64,000 bases of DNA from Methylocystis bryophila (GCF_027925445.1 NZ_AP027149.1:2740501-2804500); one strand, 5' to 3'. Numbered from the stretch's first letter, positions 17,260-29,175 are shown. Notes: generated by a model not told the origin, from the sequence alone. A program made the numbers and translations.

Positions 17260-18666
17260 ATGAAACTTTCATCCGGGGGCGCGTTACGCCGAGTCGTCGC
17301 CTTGGTTTTGGGTCTGGGACTCGCTGGCCCGGCTATGGCCACGCCTTCGATCGTCATCGACGTTGCGACCGGGCAGGTGCTCGAGCAGGATCAGGCGACC
17401 GCAGTCTGGTTTCCCGCCTCGACCACGAAGCTCATGACCGCCTATGTCGCGCTCGACGCGGTGCGCAAAGGACGGATCACGCTCGACACGCCGCTCGTCG
17501 TTTCGGAGCGCGCGACCGAGCAGGCGCCGTCGAAAATGGGCTTTCGCGCCGGGCAGCAGGTGACCCTGCGCAATGCTCTCGTCATGCTCATGGTCAAGTC
17601 GGCCAATGACATAGCGGTCACGATCGCCGAAGGAGTCTCGGGCTCGATCGAAGCCTTCGCGGGCGAGATGAACCAAGCCTCGGCGGCGATTGGCATGAAG
17701 GAATCCTATTGGGTCAATCCGAACGGGCTGCCCGACGATCGCCAGGTCTCCTCGGCCCGCGACCTGGCGCTTCTGGGACGAGCGCTGCTGGTTGATTTTC
17801 CCGAATCCGCCGACCTCTACCACATCGGCGCTTTTCGCATCGGCCGGCGGATCATGCCGACGCACAACGGTCTGCTGAAGCAATATCCCGGCGCCGACGG
17901 CATGAAGACCGGCTTCACCTGTCCCGCCGGCTATAATCTGGTGGCCTCGGCGACGCGCGGCTCGAAGAAGCTCATCACGGTCGTGCTCGGCGCGCCAAGC
18001 GGCGCGGCCCGCACCTTGCGCACGGCGGCGCTGTTCGATCGCGCCTTCCAGGGAGCGCAGCCCCAAGGTCTCGCCTCCGAGCTGCCGGGTCCCGGCGTCG
18101 GGCCGGCGCCCGACCAGCGCGACAAGATCTGCGTGCGCCACGGCAAGGCGCATAAGCAATATGTGGCCGAATTCGAGGATGCGCCGATCCAAATGCTCGG
18201 CGACTCCGCGCAGAAGTCGGGGGAGGGGCATCTCAACGCGCAGCCCCTCGCTTTCGACCCGGTCCTCGTTCATACGGGTCCGATCGAGGGATATGCCGGA
18301 CCGGTGGCCAAGCCTCGCGATCCGAAGCTCGCCGTGGGCGCGGATGAGCCCGGCGGACCTCAACTCGTTCCCGCGCCGCTTGCGGAGCCTGGCAAGCTGA
18401 CCGTCTGGGGCGCCGGCGGAAGAGCCTTCGCGGCCGCGGCGGGGCAGGACGATGCGGAGGAGCCGCATGGAAAGTCCGGCAAGCATAAGGCGAAAGGGAA
18501 GGGCCATCATCACGACTCCGCCAAGGCGCAAGACAGCGCTGAAAGCGGCGACGATTCCGAGCCAGCAAAAGGTAAGCCGCGCAAGCATGGGCCCGGCAAG
18601 GCGAAGCATCATTCGTCGCGCTCGACCGCCGCGGCGGGCGGGAGCCGCGTTGCGGAGGCGAGATGA
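17260..18666 (+). CDS. D-alanyl-D-alanine carboxypeptidase (PBP5/6-like, peptidase S11) with basic His/Lys-rich tail
   Basis: A periplasmic penicillin-binding protein that trims the terminal D-Ala of peptidoglycan stem peptides. After a signal peptide ending PAMA, it shows the three active-site motifs: SxxK as STTK near residue 55, SxN as SAN, and KTG in GMKTGFT. The catalytic domain is followed from about residue 300 by a long low-complexity region, rich in Pro and Gly and then in His, Lys and Ser (GKHKAKGKGHHHDSAK and similar). This tail replaces the usual membrane amphipathic helix and could bind peptidoglycan or metal. ATG 17260 is preferred over TTG 17254. The stop overlaps the next start as ATGA. 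Confidence 0.88.
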   Translation: MKLSSGGALRRVVALVLGLGLAGPAMATPSIVIDVATGQVLEQDQATAVWFPASTTKLMTAYVALDAVRKGRITLDTPLVVSERATEQAPSKMGFRAGQQVTLRNALVMLMVKSANDIAVTIAEGVSGSIEAFAGEMNQASAAIGMKESYWVNPNGLPDDRQVSSARDLALLGRALLVDFPESADLYHIGAFRIGRRIMPTHNGLLKQYPGADGMKTGFTCPAGYNLVASATRGSKKLITVVLGAPSGAARTLRTAALFDRAFQGAQPQGLASELPGPGVGPAPDQRDKICVRHGKAHKQYVAEFEDAPIQMLGDSAQKSGEGHLNAQPLAFDPVLVHTGPIEGYAGPVAKPRDPKLAVGADEPGGPQLVPAPLAEPGKLTVWGAGGRAFAAAAGQDDAEEPHGKSGKHKAKGKGHHHDSAKAQDSAESGDDSEPAKGKPRKHGPGKAKHHSSRSTAAAGGSRVAEAR

Positions 18667-19832
18667 GCGCTTGGGCGCCCGCTGAGCCCCGCCGTCCCCC
18701 GCCGCCCCTTCCGCTAACGGTCCTCACCGGCTTTCTTGGGGCCGGCAAGACGACGCTGCTCAATCAACTGCTCGCATCGAGCGAATTTGCCGACACGCTG
18801 GTTCTGATCAACGAATTCGGCGAGATCGGGCTCGACCATCTCTTCGTCGAGAAGATCGACGGCGACATGATCGTGATGAGCTCGGGCTGCGTCTGCTGCA
18901 CGATTCGGGGCGATCTCGTCGCGGCGCTCGAGGATGCGCTGCGCCAGCGCGACAACGGCCGAATTAGGCCTTTCACGCGCGTCGTGCTGGAGACGACAGG
19001 ACTCGCCGATCCTGCGCCGATCCTGCATGCGATCATGCGCCATCCTTATCTCTTGCTGCGCTACCGGCTCGATGGGGTCGTGACGCTCGTTGACGCGGTG
19101 AACGGCGAAGCGACGCTCGACGCCCATGAGGAGGCGGTCAAGCAAGCCGCCGTCGCGGACCGAATTGTCATCACGAAGACCGATTTGCCTCGCGGTGCGG
19201 AAAATCTCGGCAAGCTCCGCGCAAGGCTTGCCGCGCTCAATCCGACGGCGCGCATCCTGATCGCCGCAGATGGCGAGGCGTCGGCTGCGGCCCTTCTCGA
19301 TTGCGGCCTCTATGACGCCGAAGGAAAGACCCCGCGGCTCGATGCTTGGCTCAACGCTCGAAGCCTGCTCGCCGAAGATGAGCACGACCACGATCATGCT
19401 CACGACCACGAGCATGGTCACGATCACGGCCACGCCGACGTCAATCGCCATGACGCGCATATTCGCGCCTTCTGCATGACGAGCGACAAGGCGCTCGCCC
19501 CTCAAGCCTTCGACCTTTTTCTCGAGCTCTTGCGCCAGGCCCACGGCCCGCGGCTTCTGCGCGTCAAAGGGATCGTTGCGCTTTCCGACGACGCCAATTC
19601 TCCCGTCGTGATCCATGGCGTGCAGCACGTCTTCCATCCGCCGCACCGTCTCGCCGCTTGGCCCGACGCCGACCGCCGCACCCGGATCGTCTTCATCGTC
19701 AAAGATTTGGAGGAGCGCTTCGTCTCGGGCCTCTACGCGGCTTTCGCCGGCGCGCCGGCGGTGGACGCGCCCGATCCCGCGGCGCTCCTCGACAATCCGC
19801 TGGCGCCGCGTGAAGGCGGCTTGCTGGGGTAA
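18663..19832 (+). CDS. CobW/COG0523-family G3E GTPase with His-rich metal-binding loop
   Basis: A P-loop GTPase of the CobW/ZNG1 group, which delivers metals to target proteins. The Walker A motif is GFLGAGKTTL, the metal-binding motif CxCC is present as CVCC followed by TIRGDL, and the base-recognition motif is TKTD. Between the GTPase and the CobW C-terminal domain lies a run of alternating His and Asp (about residues 240-265), typical of zinc-handling members. Its start overlaps the stop of the carboxypeptidase gene, so the two are co-translated. This suggests a metal link to cell-wall maturation, possibly under zinc shortage; no Zur site was identified. Confidence 0.9.
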   Translation: MSAWAPAEPRRPPPPLPLTVLTGFLGAGKTTLLNQLLASSEFADTLVLINEFGEIGLDHLFVEKIDGDMIVMSSGCVCCTIRGDLVAALEDALRQRDNGRIRPFTRVVLETTGLADPAPILHAIMRHPYLLLRYRLDGVVTLVDAVNGEATLDAHEEAVKQAAVADRIVITKTDLPRGAENLGKLRARLAALNPTARILIAADGEASAAALLDCGLYDAEGKTPRLDAWLNARSLLAEDEHDHDHAHDHEHGHDHGHADVNRHDAHIRAFCMTSDKALAPQAFDLFLELLRQAHGPRLLRVKGIVALSDDANSPVVIHGVQHVFHPPHRLAAWPDADRRTRIVFIVKDLEERFVSGLYAAFAGAPAVDAPDPAALLDNPLAPREGGLLG

Positions 19833-19876
19833 GCCGAATGCTCCCCGGCTCCGCCTGAACGCAGCGCATCTTGCGC

Positions 19877-20416
19877 TCAAACGCCCGTCGGATGCGCGCC
19901 AATGCTTGTTCCATGCGGCGCTGGGATCACTCTTGTGGCGCTCGGCGCAGTGCGCTTTCCGCTCGGCTTCGACTCCTTCCAATGCGCGGGGCGCGTGGCC
20001 GACTTGTTCGCCGACGTCGGCCCTGCAGCCGCCGTGGCGGCGCCTTTTTGCGCAGGAGGGGACGCTAAAAACGCCGCGGCCGGCTTCGCCGGCGTCTCCA
20101 TCGGCGTCGGAGCGGCGTTCGCCTTATCGGCCGTAGCCGCGGCGGCCGTGGTCGCCGTGGCGGGCGCGGCAGGTTCGGCGACCTGGGTCGGCGCGGGCAG
20201 ACTGGCGTGGCAGACTTTGAAAAATTCCCCCCAGCTTTGGCCGTTGAGCGTATCGGCGACTTTGGCGGCTTCGTACCGGTCGCCGCATTCGTGCTGCCTT
20301 TCGAACATGAGCAGGGCTTGGTTGCCCGCGCCGGTCGTGACGCCCAAGGCGACGACGCCGACAGTGGCGGTGATCAGGCCTGCCGCCGCAATCGATAAAC
20401 GGGTTCGCATCGACAT
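19877..20416 (-). CDS. Hypothetical exported protein with a CGxxYxAAK motif
   Basis: Residues 1-30 form a signal or anchor (ITATVGVVALGVTTGAG). It is followed by ECGDRYEAAK ... LNGQSWGEFFKVCHASL, a two-Cys motif seen in many small exported proteins of Hyphomicrobiales, and then about 110 residues of low-complexity Ala/Pro/Thr with a basic end. The function is unknown. A long open frame exists on the opposite strand, but it has no signal or motif and is taken as a shadow. The gene lies downstream of an intrinsic terminator of the neighbouring membrane-protein gene, so it probably has its own promoter. Confidence 0.6.
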   Translation of the reverse strand: MSMRTRLSIAAAGLITATVGVVALGVTTGAGNQALLMFERQHECGDRYEAAKVADTLNGQSWGEFFKVCHASLPAPTQVAEPAAPATATTAAAATADKANAAPTPMETPAKPAAAFLASPPAQKGAATAAAGPTSANKSATRPAHWKESKPSGKRTAPSATRVIPAPHGTSIGAHPTGV

Positions 20417-20440
20417 GACTATGCCCTCGTAAAGCGGATC

Positions 20441-20477
20441 AAAAGGCTACGCTCCCGCGTTGCGCGCGGGAGCGTAG
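20441..20477 (-). terminator. Intrinsic terminator downstream of the membrane-protein gene
   Basis: Perfect 13-bp stem (CTACGCTCCCGCG at 20447-20459 pairing with 20465-20477) and a 5-base loop. On the minus strand it is followed by CCTTTTGATC. It lies 10 bases after the stop of the gene at 20487-21200 and before the gene at 19877-20416. Confidence 0.8.
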
Positions 20478-20486
20478 CGTCAGGCT

Positions 20487-21200
20487 TCATTGCTGCCAGG
20501 GACGCATGAAGCTCAGAACCGTTGCGCTGAGGCTCCCGCCGGTCAGGACCACCGTGGCCCCAAGCGTGAGCAGGGCGACAAGGTTCAGCGTCAGATCGGC
20601 CTGATGGCCGGCGATCGCGAGCGTTCCGAGCACGATGGCCGCCAAGCCTGCGAGCGCTTGAATACCGGCGGAGCCGGCGGCCATGTCGCTCGCGAGAATC
20701 TCGCGCCCCACCATTTGCGCCGCCTGAGTTTGCGTTGTCCCCAGTCCGCTTCTCGTCGAGGCGCGCCCGAGCACATAAAGGCGCCAGACCGAATTGCTCG
20801 TGAGCACGAGAGCCGTCCCGAATGCGATCGAAGCGGCCGGAGTGAGGATTGCGGACTCGATGCCGAGCAGGGCCAGGACGCCGAGGACGACGCCCGCTGC
20901 GCCGACCAGAAACAAGATAGAAAGGCTTGCGCCCCCAAACTGGTCGACCGACACGTCGCTCGCGTCGCTCTTGAGGCCTTGCGGAAAGTAGATCGCGGCG
21001 AATTCGGACAGCATCGTTCCGCCCTGAATCATCAGCGCCACGCCAAACACGATCGTCGCGATCGCCGCCAAGAACGCTCCGTGGACGCCGGCCAGTCCAA
21101 TCACCGCGAGAACAATGGTCGCCACGCCGCCGATCGCGTCCGCAAGCCCCCCATAGGCGGCAGTTTCGCCATAGGCGGTTTCTTTCATCGTATACGCCAT
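20487..21200 (-). CDS. Hypothetical multi-pass membrane protein
   Basis: A 237-residue protein with about six hydrophobic helices in an internally repetitive arrangement: three Gly/Ala-rich groups, each with an IVLAVIGLAG or VVLGVLALLGI-like helix followed by a helix with GTALVL or GVALMI. This suggests an origin by repeated duplication of a two-helix unit. No catalytic or transport motif was recognised. It ends at a strong intrinsic terminator and has 626 bases of non-coding DNA upstream. Confidence 0.7.
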   Translation of the reverse strand: MAYTMKETAYGETAAYGGLADAIGGVATIVLAVIGLAGVHGAFLAAIATIVFGVALMIQGGTMLSEFAAIYFPQGLKSDASDVSVDQFGGASLSILFLVGAAGVVLGVLALLGIESAILTPAASIAFGTALVLTSNSVWRLYVLGRASTRSGLGTTQTQAAQMVGREILASDMAAGSAGIQALAGLAAIVLGTLAIAGHQADLTLNLVALLTLGATVVLTGGSLSATVLSFMRPWQQ

Positions 21201-21826
21201 ATCGTCACCTCTCGTAGGCCCGACCCGAGGCGCTCCAGGGACGAGCCATTGGCGCTTGCAGCGCAGTCCTCGCCGTGCGTGAATATGGCGGATTGGGCCC
21301 GGCTCGATATGAAGCAGGCGATTTCAGATGCGCGCATTTGGAGCGTCGCCAAGGAACTTGTTCAAGATGCCGAGCTATCAATTCGGCTAAACCCTTACGT
21401 AGTTATAACTGCATCTGCTCAATGCGACGGCGCTGCAGTAAGTAAATATAGAAATAATGATGCTAAGCTTGCTGATCGTGGGACCAATTGAGAAACTGTA
21501 TCATTACCGCGTAATGCCGAGCTGGGCCCGGAGAGAGAAGAACTAGAACAACAGCGTCAGCGCAGCATTAAGAGACGCCAAGCGCACGGCCTGACGCGAA
21601 AAATCGATAGAGCGGATTTTCATGCGGAGCATGCTCTTTCATCCATATTTTCTGCAGCCTGATGCAGCGTGAGCTGAGGTGTTTGCTTCTCAACCGTTGC
21701 GATTTCACTGTGGTAATGGCGCCACAGCGCTTGGATTTTTTATGCCGCGCTCTCCGGAAGCCTGTTCAAGCTCTTGCGTTGGTGTAACAGTTTTTCTCTG
21801 CTCAAGCGCGGGTAGTCGGAGGCGAC
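21201..21826. other. 626-bp intergenic region, nothing recognised
   Basis: Between the divergent membrane-protein and outer-membrane genes. The middle part (about 21360-21530) is noticeably richer in A and T than the surroundings and has stops in all frames. No tRNA, terminator or clear repeat was seen. It must hold two divergent promoters. Confidence 0.4.
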
Positions 21827-23209
21827 GTGTCTAGACCCTCTCAAGTTCCATGGTTGGCCTTGGTCGCGGGCTTGACCGCGGCTGTGGCTGCGGTGGGCGC
21901 CCGCGCACAGGAACTACAGGTCGACTTTCCGGCGTTCGGCGGCGAAGCGGGGGCGCAGTCGCATGGCGAGCTCGACCGTCTCGCCGAGGAAATTCGCCTC
22001 CATCCCACCGACTACGACAAGACTTACGCTTACATCCGGCTCGCTTCGCAGCTCGGCTATGACGAAGAAGCGATCAGCGCGCTTCAGCGCCTACTGATGT
22101 TCAACCCGGGTCTTGCCCGCGCCCGAAAGGAGCTTGGCTATCTCTACGCGAAGCTCGGCGCCGATCGCAGCGCCGAGTTGCAGCTACGCCGGGCGCTCGA
22201 GTCGCCCAATCTCGATTCCGCTCAAAAAGCGCAGATCGAGGCGCAATTGCCCGACGTCGAGAAAGCTTCCGAGGATAAGCGTCTCTACGGCAGCCTGCAG
22301 ATCGGCATGCGCTCGCAATCGAACGCCAATTTTTTCCCCGCTGGAGGGCTGTTCGGCGTGGGCGGCGTGCAGACGAACGCGCTCGTCGGTCAGCGCGCCG
22401 ACATCAACACCTTCGAGTTGCTCCAGGCTGGGCTCGACTGGGATTTTCTCGGTCACAACGGGCCGACGCTCGAGACGCGAGGCCTGATCTATGCGACGCA
22501 GCAGTTCAGCCTGTCGCAATATGACGTCGCGCTGTTCGCCGGCTCGATCGGGCCGCGTTTCGAGATCGCCCCGGGACTTTCGGTCAAGCCCTATGCGACG
22601 GGCGCGGCGTCCATTCTAGGCGACATCAACTATCTGAATGACGGAGGCGGCGGGATCACCTTCCGCAAGAATTTCGGCCGGGACCTCGTGCTGGAGCCCG
22701 GCTTCGAATACCGCAGCCTCTACGTCTATGATGGTGGTCCCTGGCCTTGGGGCTGGGCGTCGCATTCTGTCGCGACGCTCGCGACTGGCGACGTCTACAC
22801 GGGCTCGCTGAACGCCTTTTATCGCTTCAGCGACCTGGTGAAATTCGAGGGAAGAGGCGCCTATTCACGGGCGAGCGCGATCCTTTCGTCTCAGTCCTCC
22901 GATACGATAGACATCGAGGCCATGCTGCGCTTCGAATTCGATCCGCCCGCGCGCGAGCTGCCGCGCCGCTGGACGATCGCCCCCTATGCGCGCTTCATGC
23001 AGATGGCGTTCGATTCTCCGAATTTTTTGGTTGATCCCTTGCATGCCCGCCGCGACGACCTGTGGACCTACGGCGTCGCGCTCGACCTGCCCGCCGGCGC
23101 CCAGTGGGGCTTCTCCGGCCACGTAGAGTTTTTGCGCAACGACTCGAACATCTCGAATTTCAGGACGCACAACCTATCCGTGGTGTTCGGTCCCGTGGCG
23201 AAGTTCTAG
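21827..23209 (+). CDS. Outer-membrane beta-barrel protein with N-terminal TPR-like region
   Basis: The start is GTG 21827 and a signal peptide ends GARAQ. Residues about 40-140 are helical with TPR character (LGYDEEAISALQRLLMFNPG, ARKELGYLYAKLGA). From about 155 the sequence turns into alternating beta-strands ending in SVVFGPVAKF with a terminal Phe, the mark of an outer-membrane barrel. TPR plus barrel resembles the Slam-type surface lipoprotein assembly modifier layout, but assignment to that family is tentative. It is followed after 16 bases by a secreted FecR-domain protein, and a remnant of a second copy of this barrel precedes the second FecR gene, so barrel and FecR form a unit. Confidence 0.75.
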   Translation: MSRPSQVPWLALVAGLTAAVAAVGARAQELQVDFPAFGGEAGAQSHGELDRLAEEIRLHPTDYDKTYAYIRLASQLGYDEEAISALQRLLMFNPGLARARKELGYLYAKLGADRSAELQLRRALESPNLDSAQKAQIEAQLPDVEKASEDKRLYGSLQIGMRSQSNANFFPAGGLFGVGGVQTNALVGQRADINTFELLQAGLDWDFLGHNGPTLETRGLIYATQQFSLSQYDVALFAGSIGPRFEIAPGLSVKPYATGAASILGDINYLNDGGGGITFRKNFGRDLVLEPGFEYRSLYVYDGGPWPWGWASHSVATLATGDVYTGSLNAFYRFSDLVKFEGRGAYSRASAILSSQSSDTIDIEAMLRFEFDPPARELPRRWTIAPYARFMQMAFDSPNFLVDPLHARRDDLWTYGVALDLPAGAQWGFSGHVEFLRNDSNISNFRTHNLSVVFGPVAKF

Positions 23210-23225
23210 AGAAGGGGCGACGAAG

Positions 23226-24050
23226 ATGAAGATCCTGCTGCCGCTTCTCGTCGCCGCGTCGACGGCCTTCGCCGGAGCGGCGATGGCCGAGGCCGTCGGC
23301 AATGTCGGGGCGGTCAATCAGTCCGCCGAGGGCGGCGGTCAGAAGCTTTTCGTCGGCGGGGGGGTCGAGCAGGGCGAGCGCATCACGACAAACGCCATAG
23401 GGTCGGCGCAGATCGTTTTTCGCGACAAGTCGACGATGACGGTCGGCCACGGCAGCTCGCTCACCATCAACAAGTTCGTCTACAACGGGCAACAGGGCGT
23501 CGGCGCGCAGTCCGCGAAGCTGACCAAAGGCGCCTTGCGCTTCGTCGGCGGCGCAGTCAGCCATTCCGAGGGCGCGAGGATCGAGACGCCGTCCGCCGAC
23601 ATGGCGGTTCGTGGCGGCATGGCCTATGTGTGCCTCAATTGTCAAAACACGATCTTTGCAGCGCTGACGGGCGAGGTGATCGTGAGCAACCGCAAGTCGA
23701 CCGTCACGGTTCCTCCGGGCGAGATGGTGACGATCCTGCCGGACGGGACAATCTCGCAGCCGACCCCTATCCCGATGGACCTCCTCGAATCGCTCGACTC
23801 CCGTTTTGCGAGCGGCGCCGGGCAGGACGGCGGCGCTCGAATCCCGCCGACCGAGATTGGCGCCAATCAGCAGCTCGGCGACAGGCGCCTGCCGGACTGG
23901 ACCCCTTGGCAAGGGTTAGGTTACGTTGGCGCCTTCTGGGGCGGCAACGCCATCGTGCAGGGTCAGGCGGAGGCCAACAATCAGGGTTCGGCCAATACGG
24001 TGCGTGTGCTCACGACGCCTGTAAGGCGGCCGCGACGGCCCCCGGGTTAG
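23226..24050 (+). CDS. Secreted FecR-domain protein, first copy
   Basis: A signal peptide (MKILLPLLVAASTAFAGAAMA) is followed by a FecR domain: GERITTNAIGSAQIVFRDKS, TMTVGHGSSLTI, KGALRFVGGAVSH and an ETP...VRGGMAYV segment. Unlike classical FecR there is no N-terminal cytoplasmic anti-sigma part; the protein is entirely exported. A CLNCQN motif adds two cysteines. The C-terminal 80 residues are low in structure and end in an Arg/Pro tail. It is a close paralogue of the gene at 24318-25172, with which it shares most residues up to about position 200. It is probably co-transcribed with the upstream barrel gene and might be its cargo or surface partner. Confidence 0.8.
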   Translation: MKILLPLLVAASTAFAGAAMAEAVGNVGAVNQSAEGGGQKLFVGGGVEQGERITTNAIGSAQIVFRDKSTMTVGHGSSLTINKFVYNGQQGVGAQSAKLTKGALRFVGGAVSHSEGARIETPSADMAVRGGMAYVCLNCQNTIFAALTGEVIVSNRKSTVTVPPGEMVTILPDGTISQPTPIPMDLLESLDSRFASGAGQDGGARIPPTEIGANQQLGDRRLPDWTPWQGLGYVGAFWGGNAIVQGQAEANNQGSANTVRVLTTPVRRPRRPPG

Positions 24051-24165
24051 ATCACGCTACCTTCAGGCGGAGTCGCCTGAACACACAGAAAACTGATCGA
24101 TTCTTGAAATTTAGAGCGCGATTGGTGCGAAGAAGCTGTTTCCACTTTTTCGCGTCGCGCTCTAG
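24050..24165. repeat. Dispersed palindromic repeat (family A), copy
   Basis: The block reads GATCACGCT, then TTCAGGCGGAGTCGCCTGAA (a palindrome), then GATCGATTCTTGAAATTTAG and AGCGCGAT..., ending in CGCGCTCTAG. Related blocks lie at 42025-42089, 48432-48541, 52382-52428 (partial) and 56477-56588. It sits directly after the stop of the first FecR gene. Confidence 0.7.
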
Positions 24166-24196
24166 CGGGCCTCGCCCTCGCGCCCGTTGGCGCGGC

Positions 24197-24298
24197 GGGG
24201 CTTCCCAGGTCGTCTGGCGTTGGGGAAGCGACTGGAGCATCTCGAGGTTCTGGACGCACGGGCTGTCCGTCGCATTCCGCCCTGTGGCGAAGTTGTAG
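24197..24298 (+). pseudogene. 3'-terminal remnant of a second outer-membrane barrel gene
   Basis: The last 33 codons before the TAG at 24296 read ...SISRFWTHGLSVAFRPVAKL. They match the C-terminus of the barrel protein ending at 23209 (...NISNFRTHNLSVVFGPVAKF), and are followed, as there, by a short gap and a FecR gene. The rest of the gene is missing, replaced by the family A repeat. This is the scar of a tandem barrel-FecR duplication with later deletion. Confidence 0.65.
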
Positions 24299-24317
24299 AG
24301 AGGGGAGGGCGAAGAAA

Positions 24318-25172
24318 GTGAAAATCCTCCTGCCGCTGCTCCTCGCCATGTCGACGGCCTTCGCCGGGGCGGCGTTGGCCGAGTCCGTCGGCAATGTCGG
24401 GGCGGTTAACCAATCCGCGGAGGGTAACGGCCAAAAGCTTTCGGTCGGCGCAGGCGTGGAGCAGGGCGAGCGGATCACGACAGACGCCAAAGGGTCGACA
24501 CAGATCGTTTTTCGCGACAAGTCGACGATGACGGTCGGGCACGGCAGCTCGCTCACCATCACCAAATTCGTCTACGACGGGAACGAGGGCGTCGCCGCGC
24601 AGTCCGCGAAGCTGACCAAGGGCGCCATGCGCTTCGTCGGCGGCGCGGTCAGCCACTCCGCGGGCGCGAAGGTCGAGACGCCCTTTGGCACCTTATCGGT
24701 TCGCGGCGGCATGGCCTATGTATGCCTCAACTGCCAAAACACGGTCTTTGCGGCGCTGACGGGCGTGGTGACGCTGAGCCATGGCGCCTCGACGGTCACG
24801 ATTTCTCCTGGCGAAATGGTGACGGTCCTGGCGGACGGGACATTCTCCTCGCCCACCCCCATTCCCCTGGATCTCCTCGAGACCTTGGATTCACGATTTG
24901 CGAGCAGCGAGGGGCAGAGCGGCGGCGCTCCGGATCCGCCGCAGGAGGAGGGCGCCAATCAACAGCTTAGCGGCGCCCGCATGCCGGATTCGACCCCTTG
25001 GCAAGGGCTGGGCTACGTCGGCGCGTTCTGGGGCGGCAATGCGGTGGTGCAGGGGCAGGCGCAGGCCAATAATCAGAGCTCGGCGGGCACGGCGCATGTG
25101 CTGACGACGCCGCGGCCGCGGCCGCCCGCGGCGCATCGGGCTTGCAGCGGGAACAACTGCTTCCCTCAGTAA
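24318..25172 (+). CDS. Secreted FecR-domain protein, second copy
   Basis: The start is GTG 24318, with GAGGGGAGGGCGAAGAAA upstream and a signal peptide MKILLPLLLAMSTAFAGAALA. The FecR domain follows as GERITTDAKGSTQIVFRDKS, TMTVGHGSSLTI and KGAMRFVGGAVSH, with the same CLNCQN motif as its neighbour. The two paralogues also share the segment TPWQGLGYVGAFWGGNA before a divergent tail. Here the tail ends CSGNNCFPQ, with an extra Cys pair. Role unknown; like the first copy it is fully exported, so it cannot act as a classical anti-sigma regulator. Confidence 0.8.
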   Translation: MKILLPLLLAMSTAFAGAALAESVGNVGAVNQSAEGNGQKLSVGAGVEQGERITTDAKGSTQIVFRDKSTMTVGHGSSLTITKFVYDGNEGVAAQSAKLTKGAMRFVGGAVSHSAGAKVETPFGTLSVRGGMAYVCLNCQNTVFAALTGVVTLSHGASTVTISPGEMVTVLADGTFSSPTPIPLDLLETLDSRFASSEGQSGGAPDPPQEEGANQQLSGARMPDSTPWQGLGYVGAFWGGNAVVQGQAQANNQSSAGTAHVLTTPRPRPPAAHRACSGNNCFPQ

Positions 25173-25272
25173 AGACCTGGAGGTTTTGCGCGCGAAACAG
25201 GGGGTGTGGCGTTTTCCCCAGCTCCCTCCGATCCCCTGTCGCCTTCCGGCTTCTTCGACGGTATAAGCCGCC

Positions 25273-28625
<3,353 letters not shown>

Positions 28626-28683
28626 GGGAGCTTGCGAGCGTTCTGCGGGCGCATATGATGCGATAGACGCGAAGGGGACTGAA

Positions 28684-28980
28684 ATGAAACCTTATATCGT
28701 CATCGTTCACAAGGAGGTGGGCAGCGCCTATGGCATGACGTTCCCCGACGCGCCAGGCTGTTTTTCCGCGGCTGATGAAGCCGATGACCTCTTCGCCATG
28801 GCGCGTGAGGCGCTTGAGCTTTGGGCGGAGGGAATGCGCGATGAGGGAATAGCTGTAACGGAGCCTCGCGACTTCGAGACATTGCGAGCCGATCCGGAGT
28901 GGGGCAAGACTTTCGAGGACGCAGCCTTCGTGATTGCGGTGGCTCCGCCTTGGCAGGAACGATTCAAAGCCGCCGAGTGA
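28684..28980 (+). CDS. hicB: HicB-family antitoxin (partial domain, no obvious DNA-binding tail)
   Basis: A HicB-type RNase H-fold antitoxin of 98 residues: YGMTFPDAPGCFSAADEADDLFAMAREALELW is the family core. It would bind and block the HicA toxin encoded next to it. The usual C-terminal helix-turn-helix or ribbon-helix-helix DNA-binding part is not seen; the tail instead ends PPWQERFKAAE. It has a clear ribosome site (AAGGGGACTGAA before ATG). The partner hicA lies on the opposite strand, and the two stop codons abut (28978-28980 and 28981-28983). That arrangement is unusual, because hicA and hicB normally form one operon. Confidence 0.85.
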   Translation: MKPYIVIVHKEVGSAYGMTFPDAPGCFSAADEADDLFAMAREALELWAEGMRDEGIAVTEPRDFETLRADPEWGKTFEDAAFVIAVAPPWQERFKAAE

Positions 28981-29175
28981 TCAATTGAATTCCCAGCCGG
29001 CGCTCTTGTAAATTTCCCGAGCCGTCTTAATCGGAATATCTTTTTTGGGATGAGGGACGGTCACGCGTCCGGGTTTTGCGGAATGCTTGAATTGATGGTG
29101 TGAACCCTTCACTCGCACAAGTTCCCACCCCTCCTTTTTGAGGCGCTGGAGTATGAGGCGGGTGTCGGTGAGCAT
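28981..29175 (-). CDS. hicA: HicA-family mRNA interferase toxin
   Basis: A 64-residue HicA protein with a double-stranded-RNA-binding-like fold and the catalytic His in VRVKGSHHQFKH, followed by VTVPHPKKDIP. HicA cleaves mRNA and stops translation until neutralised by HicB. It is encoded tail-to-tail with hicB, so antitoxin and toxin come from separate promoters and their 3' ends could overlap as antisense RNA. The conserved His is present, so activity is likely kept. Confidence 0.9.
   Translation of the reverse strand: MLTDTRLILQRLKKEGWELVRVKGSHHQFKHSAKPGRVTVPHPKKDIPIKTAREIYKSAGWEFN

Noticed and set aside
19902..20432. Plus-strand frame opposite the small exported protein
   Set aside because: It lacks signal and motif, while the minus-strand frame has a signal peptide and the CGxxYxAAK motif.
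28684..28980. HicB gene as a truncated housekeeping protein rather than an antitoxin
   Set aside because: The HicB core is complete and the neighbouring frame is a clear HicA, so a toxin-antitoxin pair is the better reading.
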